From Dipteronia dyeriana (taxonomy: Eukaryota > Streptophyta > Magnoliopsida > Sapindales > Sapindaceae): 64,000 nucleotides of DNA. The notes under the pieces are model-generated. The model was given only the letters and a program-made list of their open reading frames with translations, did no database searches and had not been told where the DNA came from. The stretch lies in the NCBI GenBank assembly GCA_032871835.1, contig CM065298.1, positions 79,822,154 through 79,886,153 of the forward strand. The letters are read 5' to 3'. Shown one piece after another: positions 11,290 through 24,400 of this stretch; position 1 is the stretch's first letter, and every line of letters begins with the position of its first letter. The position numbers and the translations under genes are program-made.

Positions 11290-11576
11290 TGTTCTAAATT
11301 AAAAAAAAAAGGTAAAATGTCCAATGCACAATTTGTATTAGATGCAAATTCAGTGTGTGTAAATACAATCAACATAAAATGCACTTATCAATGTTTGTAT
11401 GGGATACAAACAAGTGTGTGTGTAAAACATATACAAAAGAGAACACAAACTCTTTTTCTCTGTTTTTTGATACACACATACAAGATATATAAATTTGAAA
11501 AAGTGCAATTGTGTATTTTTTGTCTCTGTTAGGTACCTGATCTCAATGCAACACGTCAGATACTTTGGTTAGTGTG
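11290..11576 (+). mobile_element. Left part of an older LTR split by the Copia insertion (tentative)
   Basis: This is non-coding AT-rich sequence that begins TGTTCTAAATT directly after the Gypsy LTR tip. It could be the 5' part of an LTR whose 3' part is 20203-20663, because the Copia element between them has a perfect target duplication and so split one continuous sequence. Only the right part shows clear similarity to the Copia LTR. Confidence 0.35.
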
Positions 11577-11581
11577 GAAAA

Positions 11582-13169
11582 TGTTAGGGTTTATGCCCTA
11601 AAGATGGTATTTGTAAATAGGTTTATTAAATAAATAAAAGGAAAAGTTCAATACATTCTTGTTGTGTTGTTTATTATATAACTTGTGCATAAATTTAACA
11701 TCCAAGATTGTCGGATGTAATCTCGAACTGTGTATATAAGTGTCATATACAGATGGATACAGTAAGAGACATGCAATCTAAAGATTCCATAGATAGCAAA
11801 TAAAGCTGGGTACTTTATTTGTGGTTAATCTATAGTTGTGGTCCATTCCGTAATGTACGATGATTCTATTCTGAATCATTCATATGGAGATATGAAAATG
11901 GAGGCACCTTGTATGATGTGATCATATATGACCGGGCCATGATCTATATGAATCTCTCACCAAGATCCCTTTACCGATGAGATTCATATATATCAACTAA
12001 TGATGGCTATATGTGGGTGATCTTAATCCTGAGTGTCTTATCGACTCCTTTAGGTTAGATTGTGGTCTTTGATATACCATGGGTGAGGTCAGATGCATTT
12101 CCTGATCAATATACTCTGTATGTTGGGATTGCGGTTTGGCTTGTGGTTGGGAAGGTTTGTACACAATAATGGAATCCACTCTTTCTTGTGAGAGGTAGAC
12201 GGTAGTTCTCTTAAGGGTTGATTCGGGGATTGGACAATATGAGTGCTCTCCTAATTCCGTGAGGAAATAGGATTTATTGTCCATTAGAGAATCAATGGTA
12301 CTTAATGGATATATGTAATTAAAGGGGTATAACGGACATTATGACCATGCTCTAATTATGAACTATTGTGGAGGATCACACCATATGTAATAGTTATATC
12401 AATGGACACCGAGTTGTATCGGTCTGTGTAAAAACATCTACAGTCTAGAGAGTACAGCTTCGGGTTTTTAGTGGAATAACACCGGAGTTAATAATCAAGG
12501 AATATTAATTAAAGAGTTTAATTAATGATTCCGAGGATTATTGGAGCTCAAAATTCTATGGGTCCATTAGGTCCCCTTGCTAGCCCGATTGATTTAGGTA
12601 ACAAGGGTCACAGTTAATTAATTTGATTATCCAATTAATTGTGTTACAAAAGTGACACGTATATATTCGGAAATTAATTGAATAATGAGATTATTTAATT
12701 AATGAATGTTAATAGTTAAATTAATTAAATAATTAGATTATTTAATTATATTGATAATTATGAATTATTAATTAACTATTAAATGGAGGGTGTTAGTTGA
12801 TATATGGATTTAGGTGAAGATAAAATAGTAAGATTATTATGTTTTACTAAATCATTTATCTAAGTATTTGAATTTAAGTTTAAATTTAAAATACTTATTA
12901 TCACTTTTAATATATTATGTATATTTGAAAAGAATAATTAAAAGAAATATATCAATTAATAACACAAGAGATTGCATTGGATGTAAATTGATGTATATAT
13001 AAAACAATAGGTAAAACAAGAATTTACATAGGATGCAAATACTTAATATATATATTTGTAAAAGCGAGTGCAATAAATAAATATATGGTGAAGCAAGGCG
13101 AGATTGATCAACAATTGGTCATATAGTAACAGCAGGCGTGATTGAATAATTTTTGTCATATAGCAAAAG

Positions 13170-13233
<64 letters not shown>

Positions 13234-13268
13234 CAACAGCAGTGCGTAGTCATATAGAAAAAGCAACA

Positions 13269-13306
<38 letters not shown>

Positions 13307-13700
13307 CAGCGGCGTGATATATATTTTTATATATATTTTGTTTTATGCTTTATGTATTTATTGAAACACATAGAAGAAAGAGTTTCTTTAATTTTCTCTA
13401 CATCCTCATTTCAAGTTTCTGAGACCGTGACGCGTCCACACGTAGTTACCAGATCCGGGAGATAGTGAGGAAGATCGAGTGGTTCAGACAGGAGCACATC
13501 GTAAAATGAAGGAGCCTCCAAACGTTGGTATGTTCTTCTGATTTTTGTTGATTACAATTTCCTGTATATACATATTGTATGTATTAGTTCCGAAAAATAA
13601 TTACGATCCAAAGTTCACTGGTCCCAGATACATATTGTGATCTGTATTAAAAATTTTAAAACCTAGTTCCGTTGCGTAACCGATGAACGGGGTCCCAACA
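11582..13700 (+). repeat. 5' LTR of the Copia element
   Basis: It starts TGTTAGGGTTTATGCCC and ends ...GGTCCCAACA (2119 bp). It contains long TA microsatellites (13175-13232 and 13271-13303) that are much shorter in the 3' LTR, so they expanded or shrank after insertion. Confidence 0.95.
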
Positions 13701-13702
13701 AT

Positions 13703-13714
13703 TGATATCAGAGC
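13703..13714 (+). other. Primer-binding site
   Basis: TGATATCAGAGC directly follows the 5' LTR. It is one base from TGGTATCAGAGC, the sequence complementary to the 3' end of initiator tRNA-Met that is used by most plant Copia elements. Confidence 0.85.
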
Positions 13715-14675
13715 TAGGTTATTTTTCGGAACAAGAAATTGTTTTCAATACCCCTGTATGTATGAATGTGTAGGCACCATCTTTATGATTGTATGAATGT
13801 TTATAATTAAAGAGTTTAATAAGTTAGATTAATAGGGTCATTTATTGTAATTAGGATTAATATGATTAATTACCTAATAATAAATTAATCGAATAAAGTG
13901 TTAGAATTTTAATAGTTAAAATTTGGTAAACACTAACATAATAATCTGACCTTAGTAAATAGTTTACAAAATCTTATATTATTTACTAATATATTAGATT
14001 TTTAATTGTTAAAAATCATTAATAATTTATTAGTTAATTAGAATTTGTTTCTAATTAGTTAATGCACTAGATAACTTGATTAAAGTTAGTCGTTTAATCC
14101 TGTAGAATCAAGGTGAATTAACGATTAATAGAAAACCCTAATTTTAAAATAGTGAGTAGGAGAGGGATATATGACATATATATCCTGCGGTCTCCATCAT
14201 TAGTTCAACACCGTGAGATCCGAGTGGGGCCTCGTGACAGCTTTGCTTTCGTCCTCCCTAAGGAGGGTTTCCACAAAGGTCAATACCAAGGTTGACTTCC
14301 TAACATATAATATTTCTGAGGATATTTCGGGATTGACCGACCCTAAGGCGGCAATTCTCGAGTTAAGCTTGTGAGATCTGAAATGGTGGGTTACACTCAC
14401 AAAGGTTTTGATTAAGTTTGTTAATTAAAAACCTGACTGAATGAACGATGGTTGAATGATATGGAATAAGAGTTATTCTAGAATATCATTTGATTGAGAA
14501 TGTCTCGGTCCAACATGCAAAGACTTGACAAACCCTAAGGTGGCACTTCTTTGTGGTATGTTGGATTGTCGTGGTATAGTAACTAGTTTTAGGGTAGTTC
14601 TAGTTCGTTAAACATGTGCATGCATCATGTTTAAATCTATGCCAAAACACTCACTTGTTTTAAATAAATGACTAA
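13715..14675 (+). other. Copia leader, no open gene
   Basis: This is AT-rich untranslated leader. A stretch at about 14170-14650 is less AT-rich but shows no continuous frame with recognisable protein similarity. A minus-strand frame of 66 codons (14200-14400) has no domain. Confidence 0.6.
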
Positions 14676-17600
14676 ATGAATGTTTTATTTATTTCAGCAA
14701 TAATATCTTCAGCATTACTTCAAATTCTCGTAAACGACATATTAACTGGTGATAACAACACTAAGTGGAAACTTAACATTAATACAATATTGGTCACCAA
14801 AGACCTCAAGTTTGTGCTTACAGGGGAATGTCCTCCAGTGCCTGCTGTCAATGCCACACGAACTGTTCGAGAGGCATACAAGCGAAGGGTAAGCCCAAAC
14901 CTAAGAAAGCCCAAACCTAAGAAATCCCAAAGCAAGAAGAAGTCCAAGAAAAGTAAATATGATTTATTTGTTCTTGAGTCGTGTTTAGTAGAAGATTATT
15001 CTTCACCCTGGATAGTTGATTCAATGGCCACTAACCATGTTTGTTCTTCTTTACAATGGACTGATTCTTGGACACAGCTAGAGAAGCAAACCTTCTCAAT
15101 GCATGTGGGATCAGAGGATGTCATGTCGGCACGAGCAGTGGGCGTAATTAGATTACGTTTTTGTAATAATTATATATTGTTGAACAATGTATTTTATATT
15201 CTTAAATTTACACAGAATTTGATTTCCGTTTCTAAGTTGTTAGAAAAAAAATATTATGTTTTTTTAATAATAAGTATGTTATTATTGGAAAGAATGATCT
15301 GAATATTTGTTTAGGAATTTATGAAAACAATTTGTATGTGTTAAGACCGTTAATACATACTACACTACTCAACACCGAAATGTTTAAAGTTGAAAAACCA
15401 AAAACTAAACGACATAAGATTTCTCCAGGTGATGACACGTATCTTTGGCATCTAAGACTTGGTCATATCTACCTTGACCGGATAGACAGACTAGTAAAAA
15501 GCGGACCTTTAAGTGAGTTAAAGGTCGGCACCTTACCTGTCTGTGAATCTTGTCTGAAAGGTAATATGACTAAGAAACCTTTTACTGGAAAAGGGCTTAG
15601 AGCTAAAGAACCGCTAGAGCTTATACATACAGACGTCTGCGGACCGATGAATGTTAAAGTTATGGGTGGTTATGAGTATTATGTCACCTTTATAGTTGAC
15701 TACTCAAGATACAGATACGTCTACCTAATGCAAAGGAAGTCATAAACATTTGAAATGTTCAAAGAATTTTGAGCTGAAGTTGAGAATCATTTAGGTTGGA
15801 CTATCAAGTCACTACGATCGGATCGTGGAGGTGAATACCTTGACCAAGAGTTTAAATACTTCATGGTCGAGCATGGGATAGTTTCCCAACTCACAGCTCT
15901 CGGTACACCTTAGCAAAATGGTGTAAAAGAGAGGAGAAATAGAACCCTTATGGAAATGGTGAGATCTATGATTAGTTTCTCATCATTACCAAATTCCTTC
16001 TGGGGATATGCGTTACGAACAGTGGCATACATTTTGAATGTAGTGCCATCCAAATCTGTTCCTAAGACTCCCCTAGAGTTTTGGAATGGTCGTAAAGCTA
16101 GTTTACGACATTTTCACATATATGGTGTCCAGCACACGTGCTGAAGAACAGAACTGGAAAGCTGGACTCCAAGTATGTGGTCTACCTGTTTATAGGATAC
16201 TCCAAGGAGACCAGAGGTGGACACTTCTATAGTCCCGAACATAAACAAAGTATTTGTATCGACAAATGCAATGTATCTTGAAGACAGTTATATTAGTGAC
16301 CATAAACCTCATTCTAAGATTGTATTGAATGAGTTGGAGCCTAGCGAGACTAGTGTTTCATCAACAAGAGTTGTTGATCCATAAACATCTGAGAATCAGA
16401 TGGCTCCTAATCAGGTTACACTACCACCTAGGCGTAGTGAGAGGGTTGTGAGACAACCTGAACGCTATTTAGGTATATGTAAGGGACAAGATGTTGTCTC
16501 TGCTGATAGTGTTGATGATCCATTGATATTTAAGAATGCAATGGAAGATTCTGATAAAAAGGAATGGCTTAAAGCCATGAATCTCGAGATTGAGTCCATG
16601 TACTCTAACTCAGTCTGGGATCTTGTAGACTTACCGGATGGGTTAAAACCCATAGGGTGTAAGTGGATCTATAAGAGAAAGAGAAGAGTAGACGGGAAGG
16701 TAGAGACCTTCAAGGCAAGGCTAGTGGCCAAGGGTTATACCTAGAAGGAGGGGGTCCATTATGAAGAGACTGTCTCGCCAGTAGCCATGTTTAAGTCTAT
16801 TAGGATTCTCTTATCCATTATTGCCTATTTCGATTATGAAATTTGGCAAATGGATGTCAAAACTGCATTCTTGAATGGAAATCTTGATAAGAGCATCTAT
16901 ATGATGCAACCAGAGGGATTTGTGTCTCCAGATCAAGAGCGAAAGGTTTACAAGCTGTAAAGGTATATCTATGGACTTAAGCAAGCATCAAGATCTTGGA
17001 ACATTAGGTTTAATTATGTGATCAAAACCAATGGCTTCGAGCAGAACGTCGATTAGCCTTGTGTCTACAAGTGTATCATTTATAAGAAAGTAGTTTTCTT
17101 GGTCCTATACATAGATGATATCCTACTCATTGGGAATGATGTGGGAGTGTTGTCTGATGTAAAGGGTTGGCTGGCTAGCCAATTCCAAATAAAAGATTTG
17201 GGAGAGGCGAGTTATGTTCTTAGGATCCAACTTATAAGGGATCGTAAGAACAAACTCATAGCACTGTCTCAGGCATCATATATCGACAAGATTCTTGTAC
17301 GATTTTCGATGCAAAACTCCAAGAAAGGAAATTTACCTTCTAGGCATAGAGTTAATTTGTCTAAGGAACAGTGTCCTAAGACACCTCAAGAAGTTAAGGA
17401 TATGAGACGTGTACCCTATGCATCGGTAGTAGGTAGTCTCATGTATGCTATGTTATGCACGAGACTGGACATCTGTTATTCAGTGGAAGTAGTTAGTAGA
17501 TACCAGTCCAACCTAGGATTGGATCATTGGGTTGTTGTCAAGACAATTCTCAGGTATCTTCGAAGAACGAGAGACTATATGTTAGTGTATTCTGGGCAGG

Positions 17601-18096
17601 ATTTGATCCCATTAGGATCCACAGATTCTGATTTTCAGTCCGACAGAGATTCTAGAAAATCCACGTCTCAGTTAGTATTCATCATGGGTGGTGGAGCTAT
17701 TGTGTGGAGAAGTATAAAGCAATCATGCATTGCTGACTCCACCATGGAAGCTGAATATGTAGCCGCTTGTGAAGCTGCTAAAGAGGATGTTTGGCTCCAT
17801 AAGTTCTTGAGTGATCTGGAAGTTGTTCCAGATCTGGATAGGCCCATCACACTTTATTGTGATAACAGTGGTGCTGTGGCTAATTCTTAAGAACCAAGAA
17901 GCCACAAAAAAATAGGGAAGCATCTAGAGATAAAGTATCATCTCATTAGAGAGATAGTGCAGAGAGGAGATGTGATCGTCACCAAGATAGATTCACAAGA
18001 CAATCATGTTGATCCATTTACTAAGACCTTACCGGCTAAAGTGTTTTCGGGTAACCTAGATGGTCTAAGGTTACAAGACATGCCTCACATGCTTTA
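14676..18096 (+). pseudogene. Copia gag-pol polyprotein, broken
   Basis: The gag start is visible (…WKLNINTILV…, …TVREAYKRR), but it jumps straight to the lysine-rich gag end (KPKPKKSQSKKKSKK). The gag core and CCHC zinc knuckle are therefore deleted. Protease follows with VDSMATNHVC, where the family has D-S-G: the active-site glycine is lost. From 15332 a single reading frame carries the GAG-pre-integrase zinc finger (HLRLGH…CESC), integrase ([26 protein letters not shown]), reverse transcriptase with an intact YIDD (about 17105) and RNase H (STMEAEYVAACEAAKE; YCDNSGAVANS). That frame is cut by stops at about 15743, 15770, 15912, 16142, 16742, 16958, 17057 and 17888. A frameshift separates it from the gag/protease frame. 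The order and motifs are those of Tnt1-like Copia elements. Confidence 0.9.
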
Positions 18097-18098
18097 GT

Positions 18099-18110
18099 GC
18101 AAGTGGGATT
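18099..18110 (+). other. Polypurine tract
   Basis: gcaagtgggatt immediately precedes the 3' LTR. The form 'aagtgggagatt' before TGTTGGG is the usual second-strand primer site of plant Copia elements. Confidence 0.8.
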
Positions 18111-20197
18111 TGTTGGGGTTTATACCCTAAAGATGTAATTTTTAAATGGATTTATTAAATAAATAAAAGGAAAAGTTCAATACATTCTTGTTGTGTTGTT
18201 TATTTTATAACTTGTACATAAATTTAACATCCAAGATTGTCAAATGTAATCTCGAACTGTGTATATGAGTGTCATATACAGATGGATACAATAAGAGTCG
18301 TGCAATCTAAAGAGTCCATATATAGCAAATAAATATGGGTACTTTATTTGTGGTTAATCTATAGTTGCGGTCCATTCCGTAATGTACAGTGATTCTATTC
18401 TGAATCATTCATATGGAGATATGAGAATGGAGGCACCTTGTATGATATGATCATATAGGACTGGGTCATGATCTATATGAATCTCTCACCAAGATCCGTT
18501 TACCGATGAGATTCATATATATCAACTAATGATGGCTATATGTGGGTGATCTTAATCCTGAGTGTCTTATCGACTCCTTCAGGTTAGATCGTGGTCTTTG
18601 ATATACCATGGGTGAGGTAAGCTGCATTTCCTGATCAATATACTCCGTATGTTGGGATTACGGTTTGGCTTGTGGCTAGGAAGGTTTGTACACAATAGTG
18701 GAATCCACTCCTTCTTGTGAGAAGTAGACGATAGTTTTCTTAAGGGTTGATTCGGGGCTCGGACAATATGAGCGCTCTCCTAATTCCGTGAGGAAATATG
18801 ATTTATTTTCCATTAGAGAATCAATGGTACTTAATGGATATATGTAATTAAAGAGGTATAACGAACATTATGACCATGCTCTAATTATGAACTACTGTGG
18901 AGGATCACACTATATGTAATAGCTATATCGATGGAAACCGAGTAGTATCGGTTTGTGTAAAAACGTCTACAGTTGAGAGAGTACAGATTCGGGTTTTTAG
19001 TGGAATAACACCAGAGTTAATAATCAAAGAATATTAGTTAAAGAGTTTAATTAATGATTCCGATGATTATTAGAGCTCAAAATACTGTGGGTCTATTAGG
19101 TCCCCTTGCTAGCCCGATTGATTTAGGTAACAAGGGTCACGGTTAATTAATTGGATTGTCCAATTAATTGTGTTACAAAAGTGACACGTATATATTCGGG
19201 AATTAATTGAATAATGAGATTATTTAATTAATGAATGTTAATAATAAATTAATTAAATAATTAGATTATTTAATTATATTGATAATTACTAATTATTAAT
19301 TAACTATTAAATTGAGGGTGTTAGTTGATATATGGATTTAGGTGAAGATAAAATAATAAGATTATTTTATTTTACTAAATCATTTATCTAAGTATTTGAA
19401 TTTAAGCTTTAATTTAAAATACTTATTATCACTTTTAATATATTAGATATATTTAAAAAGGATAATTAAAAGAAATATATCAATTAATAACACAAAAGTT
19501 TACATTGGATGTAAATTGATGTGTACATAAAACAATAGTAAAAAGAAGAATTTACGTAGGATGCAAATATTTAATACATACGTGATATATATTTGTAAAA
19601 GCGAGTGCAATAAATAAATATATGGTGAAGCAAGGCGAGGTTGATCAACAATTGGTCATATAGCAACAGCAAGCGTGATTGAATAATTTTTGTCATATAG
19701 CAAAAGCAACATATATATATTTATATAGCAACAACAGTGTGTAGTCATATAGAAAAAGCAACAGTGATATATAAATATATATATATCTGTTAGCAGCAGC
19801 GTGATATATATATTGTTTCATGTTTTATGTGTTTTTTAAAACACATAGAAGAAAGAGTTTCTTCAATTCTCTCTACATCCTCCATTCAAGTTCCTGAGAC
19901 CGTGACGCGCCCACACGCATTTACCAGATCCGAGAGATAGTGAAGAAGATCGAGTGGTTCAGACAGGAGCACATAGTATTTTAGACAAGAGCACATCGTA
20001 AAGTGAATGAGCCTTCAAACGTTGGTATGTTCTTTCTATTTTTGTTTATTACAATTTCCTGTATATACATATTGTATGTATTAGTTCCGAAAAATAACTA
20101 TGATTCAAAGTTCACTGGTCCAAGATACAGATTATGATCTGTATTAAAAAATTTAAAACCAAGTTCCGCTGCGTAACTGGTGAACAGGGTCCCAACA
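18111..20197 (+). repeat. 3' LTR of the Copia element
   Basis: It starts TGTTGGGGTTTATACCC and ends ...GGGTCCCAACA (2087 bp), followed by the GAAAA target duplication. It matches the 5' LTR along its whole length apart from microsatellites and scattered substitutions. Confidence 0.95.
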
Positions 20198-20202
20198 GAA
20201 AA

Positions 20203-20663
20203 TATGTCTATTGGTATCAAAGAGAGAAAAATATTTGTAATTTTCATATACTAGATTTGTTCTAGTTTTCTAAACAGAGAAGAAAGAGTTTCTTCAATTC
20301 TTGCTACATTCTTCATTCAAGTTTCTGAGACCGTGACACGCCCACGCACAGTCACCAGTCCTAGGAGATTGCAATGAAGATTGAGTGGCTCATACAGAAG
20401 CACATCGTAAAGTGAAAGAGCCTCCAAACTTTGGTAAGATTGGTTCAGACAGAAGCATATTGTAAAGTGAAGAAGCCTCTAAAAGTTGGTAAGATTTTAT
20501 TCTTCTGATTTTATTGATTACAATTTCTTATGTATACATATTGTATGTATTTGTTTCGAAAAAATTACGGTCCCAAGTTCACTAGTCCCAGATTGTATAC
20601 AATATGTATAAAAAAATTTAAAACCTTACTTCCATTGCGTGACCGGTGAACAGGGTTCCAACA
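20203..20663 (+). mobile_element. Remnant of a second LTR of the same Copia family
   Basis: From 20270 the sequence repeats the last part of the Copia LTR: gaagaaagagtttcttcaat, 'gagaccgtgac', 'cacatcgtaaagtg', 'cctgtatatacatattgtat' in variant form. It ends at ggttccaaca (20663) against Gypsy pol. A short segment containing the 'cacatcgtaaagtgaa..agcctc' phrase is present twice (about 20401 and 20456). It is more diverged than the two LTRs of the intact element, so it is older. The intact Copia inserted beside or within it. Confidence 0.7.
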
Positions 20664-21900
20664 CTACTTTCACCAAGTATGAGCCCTCCCAATTGGGTCC
20701 TAGGACGTCATCCAATATAATCTAGGTGTTCTGGGTAACTTTACTGAGAACCGAGTCCCATTCCTTAAAGCTCCTAGCTCCGACGTTTCTGTTGAAATAC
20801 TTAGCAATCTTGCTTTGATAAACTTTTACTTTCTCAGCCGCCCGATCTTGTTTCTCTTTTAAGGATTCTCGACTGGCTCGAAGCTTGGCCTCGTTGCTCT
20901 CTGATTCAAAGTGTTCTACTCTAAACAAGGTCAAGTTATACTTTATGGGAATGACTGTTTCAACCCCGAAGGTCAGAGAGTAGGGTGATTCTCTGGTAGT
21001 TATCCTCTTCGTGGTTCAATATGCCTTAAGAACCTAGGGGAGCTCCTCGACTCACTTGCCTTTTTTTTCTACAATTTATTTTTCAACAACTTCTTAATGG
21101 TCTTGTTCGTAGACTCGACCAGCCCATTAGTCTAAGGATGAGCTACTGAAGCGAATATGAGGTTGATTCCCAAGCCTTCGCAGAAGTCTTTGAATCGGGC
21201 ATTGTCGAACAATTTACCTAGGTCAGCTATTATGATGAGTTGAGTTTCGAACCTGTAAACCACATTGGTTTTGATGAACTTGGTCGTATTATCTTCTAAA
21301 ATTTGGGAGAGAGGCCCTACTTCGATCCACCTTGTGAAATAATCAATTGCAACAATAACGTGCTTATCCTGCCCATGAGCAGTGGGAAGTGGACCGATTA
21401 GGTCGACCCCCCACATGGTGAATGGGTAGGGAGAACTGATTAATGATAACCGTTCTAGAGGAAGGTGTCTCATGTTCAAGGTCCTTTGGCACAGTTCACA
21501 AGACTACACAAACATCTTCGTGACTTGGTGAATAGTCGGTCAATACTAATGTGATTCTTGCAGTCGCCAGAGTAGACTTATCGTAATGCCCAGCTGGTAT
21601 CGTCAGGATGTAGACATCGAAGCAAAGGAAGGGATTTTCCCCTTCTATAAATTTACCCATCTATAAGACAATACCGAACGGGTAACCTCTTTATTTATCG
21701 AGCTTGGTCGGGATCTTCTGAAAGCTTTCTTTCCTGAAGGTAGATCGCTATCGGGTCCATCCAACAAGGTAGCCGATCAACGGGGCAGATTTGCTTGCTG
21801 CTGTTATGCTTGACTAGGAGATCACCTGGAGGGGCACTCTCCTAAGTAGGGCTTGACCCCCAGTCCCAGCTATCTTTGCTAAGACGTCTGCTTGATGGTT
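20664..21900 (-). pseudogene. Gypsy integrase region, broken
   Basis: The catalytic core is readable at 21132-21479: GVDLIGPLPTAHGQ, then IDYFTRWIEVGPL, then IADLGKLFDNARF, where the family normally reads A-D-N-G around the second catalytic aspartate, so the N has become L here. The C-terminal part (20722-20934) with FESESNEAKLRASRE and SKIAKYFNRNV matches the same position in the element at 33927-45640. Stops and frameshifts separate the pieces, and the last part is cut off at 20663. Confidence 0.8.
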
Positions 21901-23700
21901 TTGCTAACGAGGTATTTGCTCAATCCGGAACCTTTTAAACCATTCCTAGAGTTGCTGGACCAGCTTCAGGTAAGCATCCATGTCGTAGTCCTTAGATTGG
22001 TAAAGTTCTGTAACCTGGTTAACGATGAGCAACGAGTCACTCTTGACATGCAAATAATCAACCCCAAGCTCAGTGGCAAATTTCATTCCTGCTATAAGAG
22101 CTTCATATTCTGCTTCATTATTGGTTACTTTTAACTCGAACCTAAATTAGTGGTAGAATTTCACCCTTTCAGGGTCCATCAGGATTATGCCAGCTCCTCC
22201 CCTAGCTTGTCTAGATGCTCCATCAGTAAAACGAAACCAGGCATTACAGTCTTCCAGCAAAATTACTTTTCTCTGGAAGCTTTCTTGGAGTCGGATTCAA
22301 TTTTGTAGGAGTCTCTTCATTTGAGAGGGCTGAGAATTCAGCTACAAAGTCTACTAAGGCCTGAGCTTTGATTGTTGTTCAAGACTTGTACTTCAGATCA
22401 AATTGGGTAAGCTCCTAGGCTCATAAAACTAGCCTCCCGGATACGTCCGGCCTTTGTAAGAATTGGCAGAGGGGTTGATCTGTCACCACCGCCAATGTTT
22501 GGGCTTGAAAATAGGGGTGAAGCTTCCTGGTCAAGGTAACCAGGGCAATGGTGAGCTTCTCAATATGGAGGTAGTTCTTCTCATAGTAGATAGGTCACTG
22601 GATCCCATCCCCACACTTATCCACTAAAGCCCCACTTACAATCATTTCTGACACGGCCAAGCAGATCTGTAATTTCTCCCCCGACATGGGCTTAATTATC
22701 AGCGGTAGGCTGGCAAGGTAATTCTTTAAGTCTTGGAAAGTCCACTCGTTCTCTTGGTCCCATTTTATATTCTTTTCCTGCGTGATGGCTTTGAAGAAGG
22801 GAAGGCATTTATCCGTGGAATGTGAAATGAACCGGTTGAGCACTTCTGTACACCCTGCCAACACTTGAACTTCTTTGAGAGTGGTTGGAGAATCTATGTT
22901 CAAGATTGCTCGGATCTTTTTCGGGTTTGCCTATATTCCTCTATTGTTCACCATGAAACCCAAGAACTTCCACGCAGTCACCTCGAAGGCGCATTTGGCG
23001 GGGTTCAACCATATTTGGTTTCCCTCACTATTTGGAAAGTTATGCGAAGGTGGTCCTGGTGTTCCTCTGCTTCCCGAGATTTGGTGATCATATCATCTAT
23101 GTACACATCTATTGTCTTTACTATCTTCGACTTGAATAGTCGGTTGACCAATCTCTGGTAGATAGTGTCTGAATTCTTAAGGTTGAAAGGCATCACCTTG
23201 TAGCAATACAGACTCTGCCCCATGATGAAGTTGGTCTTATCTTGATCGGTGGGGTGCATCATAATCTGGTTGTACCCCAAAAATGCACCCATGAAGCTTA
23301 GGAGCTTGTTTCTGGAAGTGGAGTCCACCAGCTAGTCAATCTTTGGTAGAGGAAAATAGTCTTTTGGGCATGCTCGGTTGAGGTTTGTGTAATCGACGAA
23401 CATGCACCATTTTCCATTTGCCTTTATGACCATGACCACCATGGAAATCCATTAAGGGTACCGGACTTCTCTGATAAAACCTATTTTGATCAGTTTGTCC
23501 ACCTTTTCCTGAATCGTAGCGTTCCTCTCAACATTAAAGTGACGCCTCTTTTGCTTGATAGGATTGAAGGTTGAATCTACTGCTAATCGATGAGCTTCCA
23601 AGAATATCAAGATCCCCAGTATCTCATCGGGGCTCCAAGAGAAGGTAGGTCCAACCTTAACCACCTTAGAGAGGTCATCACCTCTGATGGGTATTTCCTC
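21901..23700 (-). pseudogene. Gypsy reverse transcriptase and RNase H, broken
   Basis: The reverse transcriptase palm is at 23005-23328 with LLSFMGAFLGYNQIMMHPTD, the FIMG..LYCYKVMPF block and an intact YIDD in DVYIDDMITKS. Upstream at 23452-23664 is the finger segment (…KLIKIGFIREVRYP). The thumb/connection is at 22595-22903 (…FFKAITQEKNIKWDQENEW). RNase H remnants follow between about 22560 and 22150. A stop or frameshift separates every piece. The best matches inside this window are the other two Gypsy pol copies. Confidence 0.85.
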
Positions 23701-24400
23701 TAGCTCATCGACAGGGTGACCGTTGACTCATTCCCTGCTTTGCTCTTCCTCATCCAATACCAGGGGGTCATTCTCTAGATGATTAGTGGGCTCTGTATCT
23801 TCCAGGATCATCTCGGGTGCTTTCTGATATTAGATTGTTACAACTTGTACAAACTGTTTCACCAAAGTTGTTAGGTTAGCAGACACTGTTAGCATTTCCC
23901 GGCCTTTTGATGGTTCCAGCGTTCCTTGCCCAACATGTTTCCTATTGAAAACTTTAAGACATTATGGTAGATAGACAATACCCCTTTCAAGATTGACAGG
24001 AATGGCCTTCCTAGTATCGTATTGTAGGCTGACGGGGTGTCAACTACAATGAAGTCTGTAATGATGTTCTGCTGAAGGGGAGCGGTTCATGCAATCACGG
24101 GAAGAATCTTTGACCCCACTGGTACGATTGAATCTCTCGTGAAGCCATATAGTGGGGTTATGTAGCTATTGTAGCACCAACACTTCAAGTTGAGTTTTTC
24201 CAATGTGTCTTTAAAGAGAATATATACACTACTACCTGTGTCGACTAGCGTACGGAGGTCCACACAGTTGGCAATTTGTACTGTGATCGCCATGGGATCG
24301 TCGTGAGGCTGCACAGTGTTGTAGATGTTTACCAATATGAAAATGATATAGGCTTATTGAGATGGGCCAGTCGGGCCCTTGTCAACCTTGAAGATACCCC
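23701..24400 (-). pseudogene. Gypsy protease region
   Basis: 24087-24335 reads HDDPMAITVQIANCVDLRTL followed by VDTGSSVYILFKDTLEKLNL. This is a retroviral-type aspartic protease with its D-T-G motif intact, followed by CYNSYITPLYGFTRDS. The same block lies at 27880-28173 and about 42750-42970. The linker to reverse transcriptase (23701-24080) is acidic and broken by stops. Confidence 0.8.

Larger units (their letters stand above)
11582..20197 (+). mobile_element. Full-length Ty1/Copia retrotransposon, non-autonomous
   Basis: The element is 8616 bp with LTRs of about 2.1 kb at both ends. It has a primer-binding site, a purine-rich tract and a 5-bp target duplication GAAAA (11577-11581 and 20198-20202). 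The internal region of 4.4 kb encodes gag remnants, protease, integrase, reverse transcriptase and RNase H in the Copia order (integrase before reverse transcriptase). Stops, a frameshift and a gag deletion make it unable to move by itself. The two LTRs agree at roughly nine or more bases in ten by eye, so it is neither brand new nor very ancient. Confidence 0.95.

Noticed and set aside
11997..12284. Minus frame of 95 codons in the Copia 5' LTR
   Set aside because: It has no domain, and the matching sequence in the 3' LTR does not keep it open over the same length.
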